Assembly (NCBI GenBank): GCA_900555835.1 | Contig: USMK01000030.1 | Location: 1 to 18,581, forward strand | Origin: an uncultured Clostridium sp. | GTDB lineage: Bacteria > Bacillota > Clostridia > TANB77 > CAG-508 | Direction: 5' to 3' | Length of the DNA: 18,581 nucleotides | Part shown: piece after piece, positions 1-8,434 of the stretch | Numbering within the stretch: position 1 is the stretch's first letter | Layout: the number at the start of each line of letters is the position of its first letter | Position numbers and translations under genes: made by a program | The notes under the pieces: generated by a model | The model's input: the letters and a program-made list of their open reading frames with translations, nothing else | Told to the model about the DNA's origin: nothing | The model's database searches: none

Positions 1-2
1 AA

Positions 3-992
3 AAGGCAAATTCCAATTTGAAAAATGTAATGAAAAATGTGAAATTTATACAGGGGAAAGGAGAGAATATTAGTATAGTAACACAAAATGGAGAAATATA
101 TGAAAAAATAGCACAAGGGCCGAATTTACAAATAAAAAATGCAAAAAAAATAATAGCTTCTTCTAGGGCAAAATATGTAATAAAAAATGATGGAACTTTA
201 TGGGCAAGAGGAAGCTACTCAACAGGAATGTGGGGAGAAATTGTATATAGAAATGAGTATGTAAAAATTACAAGAGATGGGACAAATAATTTTGAAAATA
301 TAAAAAATATATTTACATCAAAGATAGGAAATAGTGCGGTATTTATTACAGAAGATAATAAGTTGTATTGGGCTGGTTCAGATGGATATATAATATTACC
401 TAGAATAAAAGGAGATTTCGTAGTGCCAGGAGAAGGGACAGTAACATATTATTCAAAAGAAGTAACGAGTCCACTTATCGAAAAAATCATAGATAAAATA
501 AAAGATATAGAATATTCGTATATTAACGATGCGGGTATTCATGGAGCGAATACACTTATACTGACAGAAGATGGAAAGTTATATACAATGTCAAATAATA
601 GAAATATGTCAGGAAACAATACTTATGCAGATAGAGAAAACGACGACTTTACTGAATTAACAATAAAAGAAGGAACAACCGTAAAACAAATCCTAACCGA
701 AGACGGTCTTAGCCTAGCCCTATTATCCAACGGAGAAGTTTATGGATGGGGATACAATACTTACGGAATATTAGGAGCAAGTTACGAAGTTGGAGGAATA
801 TATCCAACCCCTGTAAAATTAGAAGGATTGCCAGCCAACATTCGTTATATGAGCCTAGGCAATGGTTTTGCAATATTTGCAAGCAAAAGTGGTGAGGTCT
901 ATGGCATAGGAAAAAATGACTATGGCCAACTAGGCACAGGAGACAGCATAGGACGAACTGAATTTGTAAGATGCACCAAGTTGGAGGAATAA
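3..992 (+). CDS. RCC1-repeat (beta-propeller) protein, 5' end cut by window edge
   Basis: The reading frame is open to the left edge. The first possible start, TTG at 18, has no Shine-Dalgarno sequence, so the gene probably begins outside the window and about 328 residues remain. The C-terminal part carries two clear RCC1-type repeats, with the cores VYGWGYNTYGILG and VYGIGKNDYGQLGTGD. Earlier copies are degenerate (for example LWARGSYSTGMWG and LYWAGSDG). RCC1 repeats build a seven-bladed propeller; in Clostridia such proteins are often secreted or surface-attached and of unknown role. No signal peptide can be judged because the N-terminus is missing. It is followed by a rho-independent terminator. 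The family call is firm and the function is unknown. Confidence 0.75.
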   Translation, partial: KANSNLKNVMKNVKFIQGKGENISIVTQNGEIYEKIAQGPNLQIKNAKKIIASSRAKYVIKNDGTLWARGSYSTGMWGEIVYRNEYVKITRDGTNNFENIKNIFTSKIGNSAVFITEDNKLYWAGSDGYIILPRIKGDFVVPGEGTVTYYSKEVTSPLIEKIIDKIKDIEYSYINDAGIHGANTLILTEDGKLYTMSNNRNMSGNNTYADRENDDFTELTIKEGTTVKQILTEDGLSLALLSNGEVYGWGYNTYGILGASYEVGGIYPTPVKLEGLPANIRYMSLGNGFAIFASKSGEVYGIGKNDYGQLGTGDSIGRTEFVRCTKLEE

Positions 993-1015
993 GAACTACA
1001 AGAAACATATCAAAT

Positions 1016-1052
1016 AAAAGCAACAAAATATTTTTGTATTTTGTTGCTTTTT
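1016..1052 (+). terminator. Rho-independent terminator after the RCC1 gene
   Basis: A perfect inverted repeat (AAAAGCAACAAAATA, loop TTTTTG, TATTTTGTTGCTTTT) runs into a T-rich tail, 24 bases after the TAA stop. Confidence 0.85.
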
Positions 1053-1435
1053 CACTTTATGTAGTACACCAATGTTGAAGAATGTCGGAAATTTGTGGGG
1101 GGATAAATTTGAAAAAAAGTATTTACAATTATGTAAATATGTAGTATCATAATATAAATTATTTTTATGCATAAAAATTCGAAATGAAGATTAAATATAG
1201 TTAATCTAAAAACAACTTAGTATAGACAAAATAAAAATTAAAGGCGATTTCAGCCTAAGAAAATCAAGAAATTAAAATTAAATAATGTATACGTGAAAAA
1301 AATGTTTCTATATTTGCACATATTTAAAATGTAGAGTAGGCTAGATAAAAACAGATTTTATACTACCAGACGAGTATTGCAAAAAATATTGAAACAAGTA
1401 ATTATCACGTTATATAATACAAGGAGGAATTATTA
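1053..1435 (+). other. 383-base non-coding stretch upstream of the Rpn gene
   Basis: No ORF of note. It holds a possible promoter at 1122-1150 and then about 280 AT-rich bases with only small stems (AGGC/GCCT near 1241-1255). I recognise no riboswitch, tRNA or T-box. It could be a long leader or a small RNA. Confidence 0.4.
1122..1150 (+). promoter_or_regulatory. Possible promoter with overlapping inverted repeat
   Basis: TTTACA (1122-1127), 17 bases, TATCAT (1145-1150). An inverted repeat, ATTTACA-atta-TGTAAAT (1121-1138), covers the -35 box and looks like a repressor operator. If active, the transcript would have a leader of about 280 bases before the Rpn gene. Confidence 0.35.
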
Positions 1436-2325
1436 TTGAATAAAAAAGTACCACAAAATGATATAATATTTAAAAATCTATTTTCAACCAAAAGAAATGA
1501 AGATTTATTAGTAGATTTTTTAGAAAGCATATTGCAAATCAAAATAGAAAAAATAGAAGCACAAAAAGAAGTAGAGCCAGAAGTTCACAATATCGAAGAA
1601 AAGCAAGGCCGACTAGACATTAAAGCAACGATAAATGATGAAATAATAGTTGATGTCGAAATGCAAAATATTGATTATAAGGATACCGAAAAAAGAGCGG
1701 TATTTTATGCAGGATGCCTAATAAGAGATTCTATAAAAACGAAAGAAGCGTATAAAATAATCAAAGATATAGCCGTAATATGGATATTGGATTATGAATT
1801 AGAAAATGAAAATGAAGAATATTTTACAAGAACGAAAACTGTTGAAGATAAATATTGCAAATACGAAATAATAAAAGGAGTAAAATACTACTTCATAGAG
1901 TTGCCAAAATTTAGAAGAATGGTAACAAATAAGTTAGAAACCAATTTAGAAAATTGGTTAGCATTTATAGATTATAGTAGAAAGGATTTGATAGAAATGG
2001 CAATGGAAAGAAACGAAAAAATCAGAAAAGCAAATGAAGAATACGAATATCTAACAGGAGATGAAGCCATAAAAAGAAGAGAAGAACTAAGAGAAAGAGC
2101 AATGAGAGATGAAGCAGCTGCAAGATTATGTGGTAGAGAAGAAGGCGAAGAGGCACGGAATTGTAATTGGCAAAGCTTTGGGAAAACAAGAGGGCGAGAA
2201 AAGACGGCGAAAGAAAAGGCCGAATGGAAACAGCTAAAAATATGCTTAAAGATAAAATGGATAAGAAAACCATAATTAAGTACACAGGCCTTACTTTAAA
2301 AGAAATTGAAAAAATAACAGTATAA
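1436..2325 (+). CDS. Rpn-family PD-(D/E)XK nuclease/transposase-like protein, two +1 shifts at CGG
   Basis: Belongs to the Rpn (recombination-promoting nuclease) / PDDEXK_2 family. The N-terminus (NDIIFKNLFS), the catalytic GRLDIKA (D about residue 64) and VDVEMQ (E about 78, Q about 80), and the late YLTGDEAIKRREELRERAMRDE block are all typical. The start is TTG at 1436, eight bases after AGGAGG (1422-1427). Read conventionally the frame stops at 2275 with an atypical basic tail. Reading CGG at 2156 as +1 (C skipped, GGA read) gives AGIVIGKALGKQEGEK. A second +1 at CGG 2205 gives RGERKGRMETAKNMLKDKMD and then the family-typical end IIKYTGLTLKEIEKI, stopping at 2325 (295 residues). It may be a pseudogene, but both shifts fall exactly on in-frame CGG as in four other genes here. 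Confidence 0.8.
2156..2159 (+). other. CGGA +1 frameshift site 1 (Rpn gene)
   Basis: In-frame context GAG GCA CGG AAT. Reading CGGA as one glycine moves the frame +1 and yields AGIVIGKALGKQEG, the expected tail of this family. Codon 241 of the gene. Confidence 0.75.
2205..2208 (+). other. CGGC +1 frameshift site 2 (Rpn gene)
   Basis: After the first shift the frame runs AAA AGA CGG CGA. Reading CGGC as glycine moves the frame +1 again and joins METAKNMLKDKMDKKTII, the normal C-terminal element. About codon 257. Confidence 0.7.
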
Positions 2326-2375
2326 CTTTTTCACCACATGATGTATAAATGCCAAGGAAAATAGTATAAAAAACA

Positions 2376-2404
2376 TTGACGAATGATAGGTGGTATGCTA
2401 TTAT
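2376..2404 (+). promoter_or_regulatory. Sigma-A type promoter of the membrane protein gene
   Basis: TTGACG (2376-2381), 17-base spacer, TATTAT (2399-2404), about 40 bases before the start codon at 2445. Confidence 0.65.
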
Positions 2405-2444
2405 ATGAATTGATAATATACCAAAAAAGAAAGAAGGAAATAGG

Positions 2445-3341
2445 ATGAAATTAAACAATATATTAGGAAGTTTAGTAATTGCGATAATATTAATAAGTAC
2501 TACTGTTATGGGATATTCAGGGGATACCTTTAGTATTGAAGTTGGAGATGGATATGAGGAATTGGCTGAAAGTGGACTAGTTATGTTTCAAAAAGATACA
2601 GGAGATAATATAATTGTTCAAGAAATCGACCAAAAGGTAGTTGGAGGTAAGCTTTCTAATTATCAATTGAATGCTATTGCAACTGAGATTACAAATCAAT
2701 ATAAAGAAACCTATGATGCAGAAGTTGAACAATCTGAAAAAGAAGAAACTACAATAAATGGAAGAAATGTTGTTAAAATGACTTTCAGAGCTGAAATTGC
2801 TAATGTTGGAGTTATAATTCAAGAATTAAATTTATTTGTTTATTCTGATAAGATTTATGATATAATATTTACTAATGTAACGGCAGATGGATTTTCAGAA
2901 GAAGAAAAGAATAATATACTTAATTCATTTGAAATAAAAAATGCAGAAGCTGATAATGTTGATAATACAAATACAACAACTAATACAGAAAAAACAACAC
3001 CAAGTCTAGCTTGGCTAGCATTAGTTGTGATATTATTAGTTTTAGCTATATTGATGATTATAGGAATAAAACGTAATCCTAAAAGTAAAAAATATATAGC
3101 TGTAATTATATTGTATGTAGTACAAGTTTTAGCTATTATAGGCTATGAAGCAGAAGAAGGAGCAATTAATTGGACTGATAATATAGAAGAAAGTACAGCA
3201 TTGTTCATATTTGCATTAGCTGCAATTATTATAGCTGTAATGCAAATCTTGCAAAAACCAAAGGAAGTTAAACCAGAAGAAAAAATAGAAACAAAAGCAA
3301 AAGAAATTATTGAAGATAATAAAAAAGAAGAAGACAAATAA
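2445..3341 (+). CDS. Secreted-domain protein with three C-terminal membrane segments, function unknown
   Basis: A 298-residue protein. An N-terminal signal/anchor segment (about residues 5-23, with no lipobox cysteine) precedes an extracellular domain (about 28-165). That domain's pattern (TFSIEVGDGYEE...; a late hydrophobic strand KIYDIIFTN; SEEEKNNILNSFEI) recalls PsbP/DcrB-like folds; this is a resemblance only. A Thr/Asn-rich linker (about 170-186) follows, then three transmembrane helices (about 188-207, 216-233 and 251-269) and a Lys/Glu-rich cytoplasmic tail. The start is ATG with AGAAGG upstream. It has its own promoter and terminator, so it is probably monocistronic. No in-frame CGG. 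Confidence 0.8.
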   Translation: MKLNNILGSLVIAIILISTTVMGYSGDTFSIEVGDGYEELAESGLVMFQKDTGDNIIVQEIDQKVVGGKLSNYQLNAIATEITNQYKETYDAEVEQSEKEETTINGRNVVKMTFRAEIANVGVIIQELNLFVYSDKIYDIIFTNVTADGFSEEEKNNILNSFEIKNAEADNVDNTNTTTNTEKTTPSLAWLALVVILLVLAILMIIGIKRNPKSKKYIAVIILYVVQVLAIIGYEAEEGAINWTDNIEESTALFIFALAAIIIAVMQILQKPKEVKPEEKIETKAKEIIEDNKKEEDK

Positions 3342-3363
3342 TGAATAACAAATAATAAAAAGG

Positions 3364-3395
3364 TTCGGGATTTTGTATAATTCCGAATTTTTTTT
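3364..3395 (+). terminator. Rho-independent terminator after the membrane protein gene
   Basis: TTCGGGA pairs with TTCCGAA (one G-T pair) across a 10-base loop, followed by eight T residues. Confidence 0.85.
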
Positions 3396-3480
3396 CTTGG
3401 GGGAGATAAGATTTAACTAAATATTTTATTCAATATCCATAAAAATAGCCAGAAATCAGGACTTTTTTCGCTAAAACCCC

Positions 3481-3509
3481 TTGACAAATGCGTAAAAATG
3501 GTGTAAAGT
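3481..3509 (+). promoter_or_regulatory. Promoter of the ylxM-ffh operon
   Basis: A consensus TTGACA (3481-3486), 17 bases, TAAAGT (3504-3509), about 30 bases upstream of ylxM. No other convincing promoter is seen before rplS, so this one may drive the whole block. Confidence 0.7.
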
Positions 3510-3540
3510 ATATTAGCATTACATAAGAGAGGGTTAATAT

Positions 3541-3888
3541 ATGGAGAAGAATGTTAAAATTAGTGTGCTTTGCCAGTTGTATGGTAAACTTTTAACTGAA
3601 AAACAGTATATTTTCTTAGATAATTATTATAATAACGATTTGTCTTTATCAGAAATTGCAGAGAATGAAGGCATTACAAGGCAGGCTGTTAGGGACATTA
3701 TAAAAAAGGGGGAAAATAAACTTTTCGAAGTAGAGGAAAAGCTTGGGTTTATGAAAAAGATGTTTAGTCAAGAAGAGAAGATTGCTACCATTTTATCTGA
3801 ACTTACACAAATTAAAGACAAAACCTCAGATAAAAAAGTGGCCGAAATCTTAGATGATGTAAAACAAAAGTTAAATTGTTTAGTGTAA
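3541..3888 (+). CDS. ylxM: YlxM/UPF0122 helix-turn-helix protein linked to SRP
   Basis: 115 residues, the usual length for YlxM. A sigma-70 region 4-like helix-turn-helix lies at about residues 18-63 (LTEKQYIFLDNYY..., LSLSEIAENEGITRQAVRDII). The protein is almost always encoded just before ffh, as here (15-base gap), and in streptococci has been reported to interact with the signal recognition particle. The start is ATG with GAGAGGG upstream. No in-frame CGG. Confidence 0.93.
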   Translation: MEKNVKISVLCQLYGKLLTEKQYIFLDNYYNNDLSLSEIAENEGITRQAVRDIIKKGENKLFEVEEKLGFMKKMFSQEEKIATILSELTQIKDKTSDKKVAEILDDVKQKLNCLV

Positions 3889-3903
3889 TGGAGGGATTAT
3901 ATA

Positions 3904-5250
3904 ATGGCTTTTGAGGGATTATCTGAAAGACTTCAAGGTATTACAAGAAAATTAAGAGGAAAAGCTAGAATAACTGAATCAGACTTAAAAGAAGTTTTAA
4001 GAGAAGTTAAACTTGCTCTTTTAGAGGCTGATGTTAATTATAAAATTGTAAAAGAATTCATTTCTGTAATTGAACAAAAGGCATTGGGGCAAGATGTTTT
4101 AAAATCCCTTACACCAGGAGAACAAGTTGTTAAAATTGTAAAAGATGAAATGATAGAACTACTTGGTGGAACAGAAAGCAAAATCAATTTTACACCAAAT
4201 CCACCTACTATAATAATGCTAGTTGGTTTGCAAGGTTCTGGTAAGACTACAACTGCTGGTAAACTTGCTAATCTTCTTAGAAAAGAAGGTAAAAAGCCAC
4301 TTTTGGTAGCTTGTGATGTTTACAGACCAGCTGCTATAAAGCAATTACAAGTAGTGGGTAAACAGCTTAATATACCGGTATTTGCAAATGAAAGCACAAA
4401 AGATGTTGTGTTGATTGCAAAACAAGCATTATCTGTTGCTATGTCTAAGTTAAATGATGTAGTAATATTAGATACAGCAGGACGTCTTCATATAGACGAA
4501 GAACTTATGAATGAGCTTAAAAATGTAAAAGCAAATGTTAAGCCACACGAAATATTATTGGTAGTAGATTCTATGACAGGTCAAGATGCTGTGAATGTTG
4601 CTCAAAGTTTTAATGAAAGTCTAGGAATTGATGGAGTAATATTAACAAAATTAGATGGAGATACTCGTGGTGGTGCTGCATTGTCTGTTAAAAAAGTAAC
4701 AAACAGACCAATTAAATTTGTAGCAACTGGCGAAAAACTAAGTGATATCGAAGTATTCCATCCAGATAGAATGACATCTAGAATACTTGGTATGGGTGAT
4801 GTGCTATCAATAATTGAAAAGGCAGAAGAAGCATTTGATGAAGAAGAAGCTATTAAATTAGAGAAAAAACTTAGAAAAGAAAGTTTTGATTTAGACGATT
4901 ATTTAACTCAATTAAGACAAATTAAGAAAATGGGTTCATTTTCAGCTATTTTAAAAATGATACCAGGGCTTAATATGGTTAAAGAGTCTGATATAGATGA
5001 AAAAGAATTTGTAAAAATAGAAGCAATTATTTGTTCTATGACAGCAGAAGAAAGAAGAAAACCAAAAATTCTTAATGCTAGCAGAAGAATAAGAATTGCA
5101 AAAGGTAGTGGAACTAAGGTTCAAGATGTAAACAAATTTATGAATTCTTTTGAACAAACTCAAAGAATTATGAAGAAAATGCAAAATGAAAAGAACTTAA
5201 ACAAAATGCTAAAAGGATTAGATGCAAACGCATTAAAAAAACTTAGGTAA
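3904..5250 (+). CDS. ffh: Signal recognition particle GTPase Ffh
   Basis: 448 residues, normal for bacterial Ffh. It binds SRP RNA and signal sequences of nascent membrane and secreted proteins and docks with FtsY. The N domain covers about 1-95. The G domain has the P-loop GLQGSGKTT (108-116), DTAGR (190-194) and TKLDGDTRGG (248-257). The M domain (about 300-440) has GSFSAILKMIPG and the RNA-binding RRIRIAKGSG segment. The start is ATG after GGAGGG. It lies between ylxM and rpsP, the standard Firmicute order. The gene is intact with no in-frame CGG. Confidence 0.98.
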   Translation: MAFEGLSERLQGITRKLRGKARITESDLKEVLREVKLALLEADVNYKIVKEFISVIEQKALGQDVLKSLTPGEQVVKIVKDEMIELLGGTESKINFTPNPPTIIMLVGLQGSGKTTTAGKLANLLRKEGKKPLLVACDVYRPAAIKQLQVVGKQLNIPVFANESTKDVVLIAKQALSVAMSKLNDVVILDTAGRLHIDEELMNELKNVKANVKPHEILLVVDSMTGQDAVNVAQSFNESLGIDGVILTKLDGDTRGGAALSVKKVTNRPIKFVATGEKLSDIEVFHPDRMTSRILGMGDVLSIIEKAEEAFDEEEAIKLEKKLRKESFDLDDYLTQLRQIKKMGSFSAILKMIPGLNMVKESDIDEKEFVKIEAIICSMTAEERRKPKILNASRRIRIAKGSGTKVQDVNKFMNSFEQTQRIMKKMQNEKNLNKMLKGLDANALKKLR

Positions 5251-5296
5251 TATTTAAAAAATATATACAAAACGCATTTGTGGGAGGTGAAAAAAC

Positions 5297-5530
5297 ATGG
5301 TAAAAATAAGATTAAAAAGAGTTGGTGCTAAAAAAGCTCCTTTCTATCACATTGTTGTAGCTGATTCTAAATCACCAAGAGATGGAAAAATAATTGAACA
5401 AATAGGAACATACAACCCAATGACAGAACCATCTGAAATTAAATTAGATAAAGAAAAAGTTGAAAAATGGATAAAAAATGGTGCAAAACCAACAGATACA
5501 GTAAAAGCTTTAATTGAAAAAGCTGAATAA
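5297..5530 (+). CDS. rpsP: 30S ribosomal protein S16
   Basis: 77 residues beginning MVKIRLKRVGAKKAPFYHIVV and containing SPRDGKIIEQIGTYNP, diagnostic for S16, which binds the 5' and central 16S rRNA domains early in 30S assembly. A strong GGGAGGTG precedes the ATG. It follows ffh by 46 bases and leads the khpA-rimM-trmD-rplS run. Confidence 0.98.
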   Translation: MVKIRLKRVGAKKAPFYHIVVADSKSPRDGKIIEQIGTYNPMTEPSEIKLDKEKVEKWIKNGAKPTDTVKALIEKAE

Positions 5531-5543
5531 TATAGGAGGAATT

Positions 5544-5774
5544 ATGAAAGAAATTTTAGAAGTCATAATTAAAAATTTAGTTACAGATACAGAATCCGTT
5601 TCAATAAACGAAGTTGAGGGGCAAAAATCAATTGTTTATGAAGTAAAAGTTGCAGAAAATGATATGGGGAAAGTTATAGGAAAAGAAGGAAATGTAGCTA
5701 AAGCTATAAGAGCTATTATTAAAGCAGTTGCTGCAAAAGAACACAAAAGAGTAACAGTAGAATTTATAGATTAG
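5544..5774 (+). CDS. khpA: KH-domain RNA-binding protein KhpA (YlqC)
   Basis: 76 residues forming a single KH domain with the GxxG loop GKVIGKEG (about residues 45-52). KhpA works with KhpB (Jag/EloR) in RNA binding and, in pneumococcus, cell-size control. I chose the ATG at 5544 because AGGAGG sits seven bases before it; an upstream in-frame codon at 5514 lies inside rpsP and has no ribosome binding site. Its position between rpsP and rimM is the usual one. Confidence 0.95.
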   Translation: MKEILEVIIKNLVTDTESVSINEVEGQKSIVYEVKVAENDMGKVIGKEGNVAKAIRAIIKAVAAKEHKRVTVEFID

Positions 5775-5785
5775 GAAATAAAAAG

Positions 5786-6295
5786 ATGCAAGAATATTTA
5801 GAAATAGGTCAAATTGTAAATACAAATGGATTAAAAGGTTATGTAAAAGTAATGCCATTTACTGACGATATAACAAGATTTGAAACTTTAAAAACTGTTT
5901 ATATAGTATTTAAAGGCGAAATGTTAGAATATGAAATTGAAAATGTTAGATATGCAAAAAATATGGTGCATTTAAAATTTGTTGGAATTGACGACATAAA
6001 TGATGCCGAAAAATATAAGGGATGCTATTTAAAAATCAATAGAAAAGATGCTAAAAAGCTAGATAAAAACACATACTTTATAGTTGATTTAATAGGATTA
6101 GAGATTTATGACGAAAATGAAAACAAAATTGGAACATTAGAAGATATATTCAAAACAGGAAGCAATGATGTTTATGTTGTAAAACAGGAAGATGGAAAAC
6201 AAATTTTACTACCTGCAATTTCAAAAGTAATAAAAGAAATCAATATCGAACAAAATAAAATTGTAGTAGATATAAGTCAAGGAGTTAGTTATTAG
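5786..6295 (+). CDS. rimM: Ribosome maturation factor RimM
   Basis: 169 residues. The N-terminal RimM barrel starts YLEIGQIVNTNGLKGYVKV, and the C-terminal PRC-barrel holds LIGLEIYDENENKIGTLEDI...GSNDVYVV and LLPAISKVIKEI. It binds S19 and assists maturation of the 30S head and 16S rRNA. The ribosome binding site is weak (AGGAAA). Its TAG stop overlaps the GTG start of trmD by one base, suggesting translational coupling. Confidence 0.97.
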   Translation: MQEYLEIGQIVNTNGLKGYVKVMPFTDDITRFETLKTVYIVFKGEMLEYEIENVRYAKNMVHLKFVGIDDINDAEKYKGCYLKINRKDAKKLDKNTYFIVDLIGLEIYDENENKIGTLEDIFKTGSNDVYVVKQEDGKQILLPAISKVIKEINIEQNKIVVDISQGVSY

Positions 6296-7012
6296 TGAAA
6301 TTTAGTATATTAACACTATTTCCAGAAATGTTTGAAATACTTAAAACAAGTATTCTAGGAAGAGCTAGTGAAAAAGAACTAATTGAAATAGAAACTATAA
6401 ATATTAGAGATTTTTCAAAAGACAAGCACAAAAAAGTTGATGATACACCATATGGCGGAGGAGCAGGAATGTTAATCAGACCAGATGTTGTATATGATGC
6501 TTATTCTTCTATAAAAAATAAAGGAAAGCTTATATATATGTCTCCACAAGGCAAAACTCTTACACAAGAAAAAGTAAGAGAGCTTGCTAAGGAAAAAGAG
6601 CTAACAATTTTATGTGGACATTATGAAGGAATAGATCAAAGGGTAATTGACATGATTGTTGACGAAGAAATATCAATAGGCGATTATGTATTAACTGGTG
6701 GAGAAATTCCTGCAATGGTATTGATTGATTCTGTTTCAAGATATGTTGACGGAGTTTTGAGCAAAAATTCTGTCAAAGAAGAAACTTTTTCAGAAGGATT
6801 ATTGGAATATCCACAGTATACAAGGCCAGAAGTATTTTTGAATCAAAAAGTTCCAGAGGTTCTACTTTCTCGGACATCACAAAAATATTGAAAATTGGAG
6901 AAGAGCCGAGTCTTTAAGATATACCTTACTTAAAAGGCCAGACTTGATTCAAGAGGAAAAATTATCTTTGGAAGATAAGAAAATTTTAGAATTATTAAAA
7001 AGAAGCAAATAA
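6295..7012 (+). CDS. trmD: tRNA (guanine-37-N1)-methyltransferase TrmD, +1 shift at CGG
   Basis: TrmD methylates G37 of tRNAs with G36, using SAM in a trefoil-knot fold, and prevents frameshifting. Typical blocks are FSILTLFPEMF, YGGGAGMLI, CGHYEGIDQRV, ISIGDYVLTGGE and GLLEYPQYTRPEVF. The start is GTG at 6295, overlapping rimM. The conventional frame ends at 6891 (198 residues) with a meaningless tail after VPEVLLS. One extra base at 6871 explains it: TCT CGG ACA read +1 gives SGHHKNIENWRRAESLRYTL... to the TAA at 7010-7012. The result is 238 residues, normal length, and SGxH..I..WR is a conserved C-terminal motif. The gene is essential in most bacteria, so plain inactivation is unlikely. 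An error in tRNA-G37 methylation itself would affect +1 shifting, an intriguing link. Confidence 0.93.
6871..6874 (+). other. CGGA +1 frameshift site 3 (trmD)
   Basis: In-frame context CTT TCT CGG ACA at codon 193. Reading CGGA as glycine restores VLLSGHHKNIENWRR. This is the only in-frame CGG in trmD; the CGG trinucleotides at 6456 and 6750 are out of frame. Confidence 0.85.
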
Positions 7013-7045
7013 AAGAAAATTTTATTTGGAAGGAGGAAAATTTAA

Positions 7046-7495
7046 ATGGATATCATAAAATCAATTGAACACGAACAACTAAAAAGCAAAATACCAATGC
7101 TTAAAGTTGGTGACACAGTTAAGGTTCACGTAAAGATTAAAGAAGGTAACAGAGAAAGAATTCAAGTATTTGAAGGAATCATAATTAAAAAACAAGGTGG
7201 AGGATTAAACGAAACATTTACAGTAAGAAGAATTTCTTATGGAGTAGGTGTTGAGAAAACATTCTTATTACATGCCCCATCAGTAGAAAAGGTAGAAGTT
7301 GTAAGAGTTGGTAAAGCAAGAAGAGCTAAGTTATACTACCTAAGAGACAGAGTTGGTAAAGCTGCTAAGACAAAGGAAAAAGTAGGAGCAAGAATCGAAA
7401 CAAAGGAAATTTCTTTAAAAGAAGAAGTTGCCCCAGTTGCCGAAGAACCTGCACAAACAGAAGCTGCACCAGCAGAAGAAAACAAAGCAGAATAA
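7046..7495 (+). CDS. rplS: 50S ribosomal protein L19
   Basis: 149 residues. The L19 core (about 1-115) shows GDTVKVHVKIKEG, RIQVFEGIIIKKQGGG, ETFTVRRISYGVGVEKTF and AKLYYLRDRVGKAAK. L19 sits at the subunit interface near S14. About 30 extra residues rich in Ala, Glu and Pro form an acidic tail, commonly seen in Clostridia. AAGGAGG precedes the ATG. It is the last gene of the operon, with a terminator directly after. Confidence 0.98.
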   Translation: MDIIKSIEHEQLKSKIPMLKVGDTVKVHVKIKEGNRERIQVFEGIIIKKQGGGLNETFTVRRISYGVGVEKTFLLHAPSVEKVEVVRVGKARRAKLYYLRDRVGKAAKTKEKVGARIETKEISLKEEVAPVAEEPAQTEAAPAEENKAE

Positions 7496-7503
7496 TACAA
7501 AAT

Positions 7504-7534
7504 AAAAAAACAGTTTTTCTAGAACTGTTTTTTT
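7504..7534. terminator. Bidirectional terminator between rplS and the pseudouridine synthase
   Basis: A 12-bp perfect stem (AAAAAAACAGTT / AACTGTTTTTTT) with a 7-base loop. The T tract on one side and A tract on the other suit both convergent transcripts. Confidence 0.85.
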
Positions 7535-7540
7535 ATTTTG

Positions 7541-8425
7541 CTATTTTATAATATCTAAATACTTTTGAGTTGAAATACTAAATTCTTTCCCATTTAGGTA
7601 ATTTAAAATACCTGCATCTGTTTTAAAATTAAACTTTATTTTATAACTCATTAAATATTGAGTTTTAGCATTAAATTTCTTGTTTATATCATTTATGCCA
7701 TATTTACCATCTCCAATAATTGGATGCCCAATATGAGCTAAATGTGCTCTTATTTGATGTGTTCTACCAGTTTCAAGTTTTACTTCCAAAAGAGATATAT
7801 TTTGAGCCTTATTTTCGGCAATCACAGAATATTTTGTAATTATTTTTTGATAGCCTTTTTCTTGGGTATCTGAAATATATACTTGTGATTTTTTATTATC
7901 TTTAAACAAAAAACTGTTTAAAGTAGCTTGTTTTTTATTTAAAATTCCATTAACAATGCAAATATAGTATTTATCTATTTCTCTGGTTTTAAATTTTTCA
8001 AACATTATATCAAGTGCTAATTTGTTTTTAGAAAAAATAACAAGACCAGAAGTGTTTCTATCTAACCTATGGCAAGGCATTGCTGTTTTACAGTAATTTT
8101 GAACTAATTGAGTTTGAGTTAGTTCTCCGTTAGTAGCATTTGTAACAGGAATTCCAGATGGTTTATTTATAATCAATATATTGGCATCTTCATATATAAT
8201 ATCCAAAGAAAAATTGCCATATAATTGTTCATCTGTAATGTAAATAGTAACCAAATCTCCTGTGCGAACAATTACATTATCATTAATTCTTTTTTCATTA
8301 ATAATAATATCTTTTTTTCTAAGAGCCTTGTATATTGTATTAGTTTTCAAATTAGGAAATTCCCCAAGCAAACAATTGATTAATTTCTTATTATTATATT
8401 TTTTATTTACAACTATCTTTTTCAT
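7541..8425 (-). CDS. RluA-family pseudouridine synthase
   Basis: 294 residues from the chosen ATG at 8425. The N-terminal part (about 1-70) resembles the S4-like domain of RluD-type enzymes. The catalytic block is CHRLDRNTSGLVIFSKN with the active-site Asp, and LLEVKLETGRTHQIRAHLAHIGHPIIGDGKYG completes the family signature. It isomerises uridine to pseudouridine in RNA; which site cannot be told. An upstream ATG at 8443 overlaps the -10 box and is not used in my reading. There is no Shine-Dalgarno, so initiation is probably near-leaderless. It converges on rplS. No in-frame CGG. Confidence 0.92.
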   Translation of the reverse strand: MKKIVVNKKYNNKKLINCLLGEFPNLKTNTIYKALRKKDIIINEKRINDNVIVRTGDLVTIYITDEQLYGNFSLDIIYEDANILIINKPSGIPVTNATNGELTQTQLVQNYCKTAMPCHRLDRNTSGLVIFSKNKLALDIMFEKFKTREIDKYYICIVNGILNKKQATLNSFLFKDNKKSQVYISDTQEKGYQKIITKYSVIAENKAQNISLLEVKLETGRTHQIRAHLAHIGHPIIGDGKYGINDINKKFNAKTQYLMSYKIKFNFKTDAGILNYLNGKEFSISTQKYLDIIK

Positions 8426-8434
8426 AATGCTAAT

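Noticed and set aside
1389..1418. Promoter TTGAAA-18-TATAAT just before the Rpn gene
   Set aside because: Its transcript would start inside the ribosome binding site at 1422-1427, leaving no usable leader.
5514..5543. Longer khpA starting inside rpsP
   Set aside because: No ribosome binding site there; ATG 5544 has AGGAGG and matches the family N-terminus.
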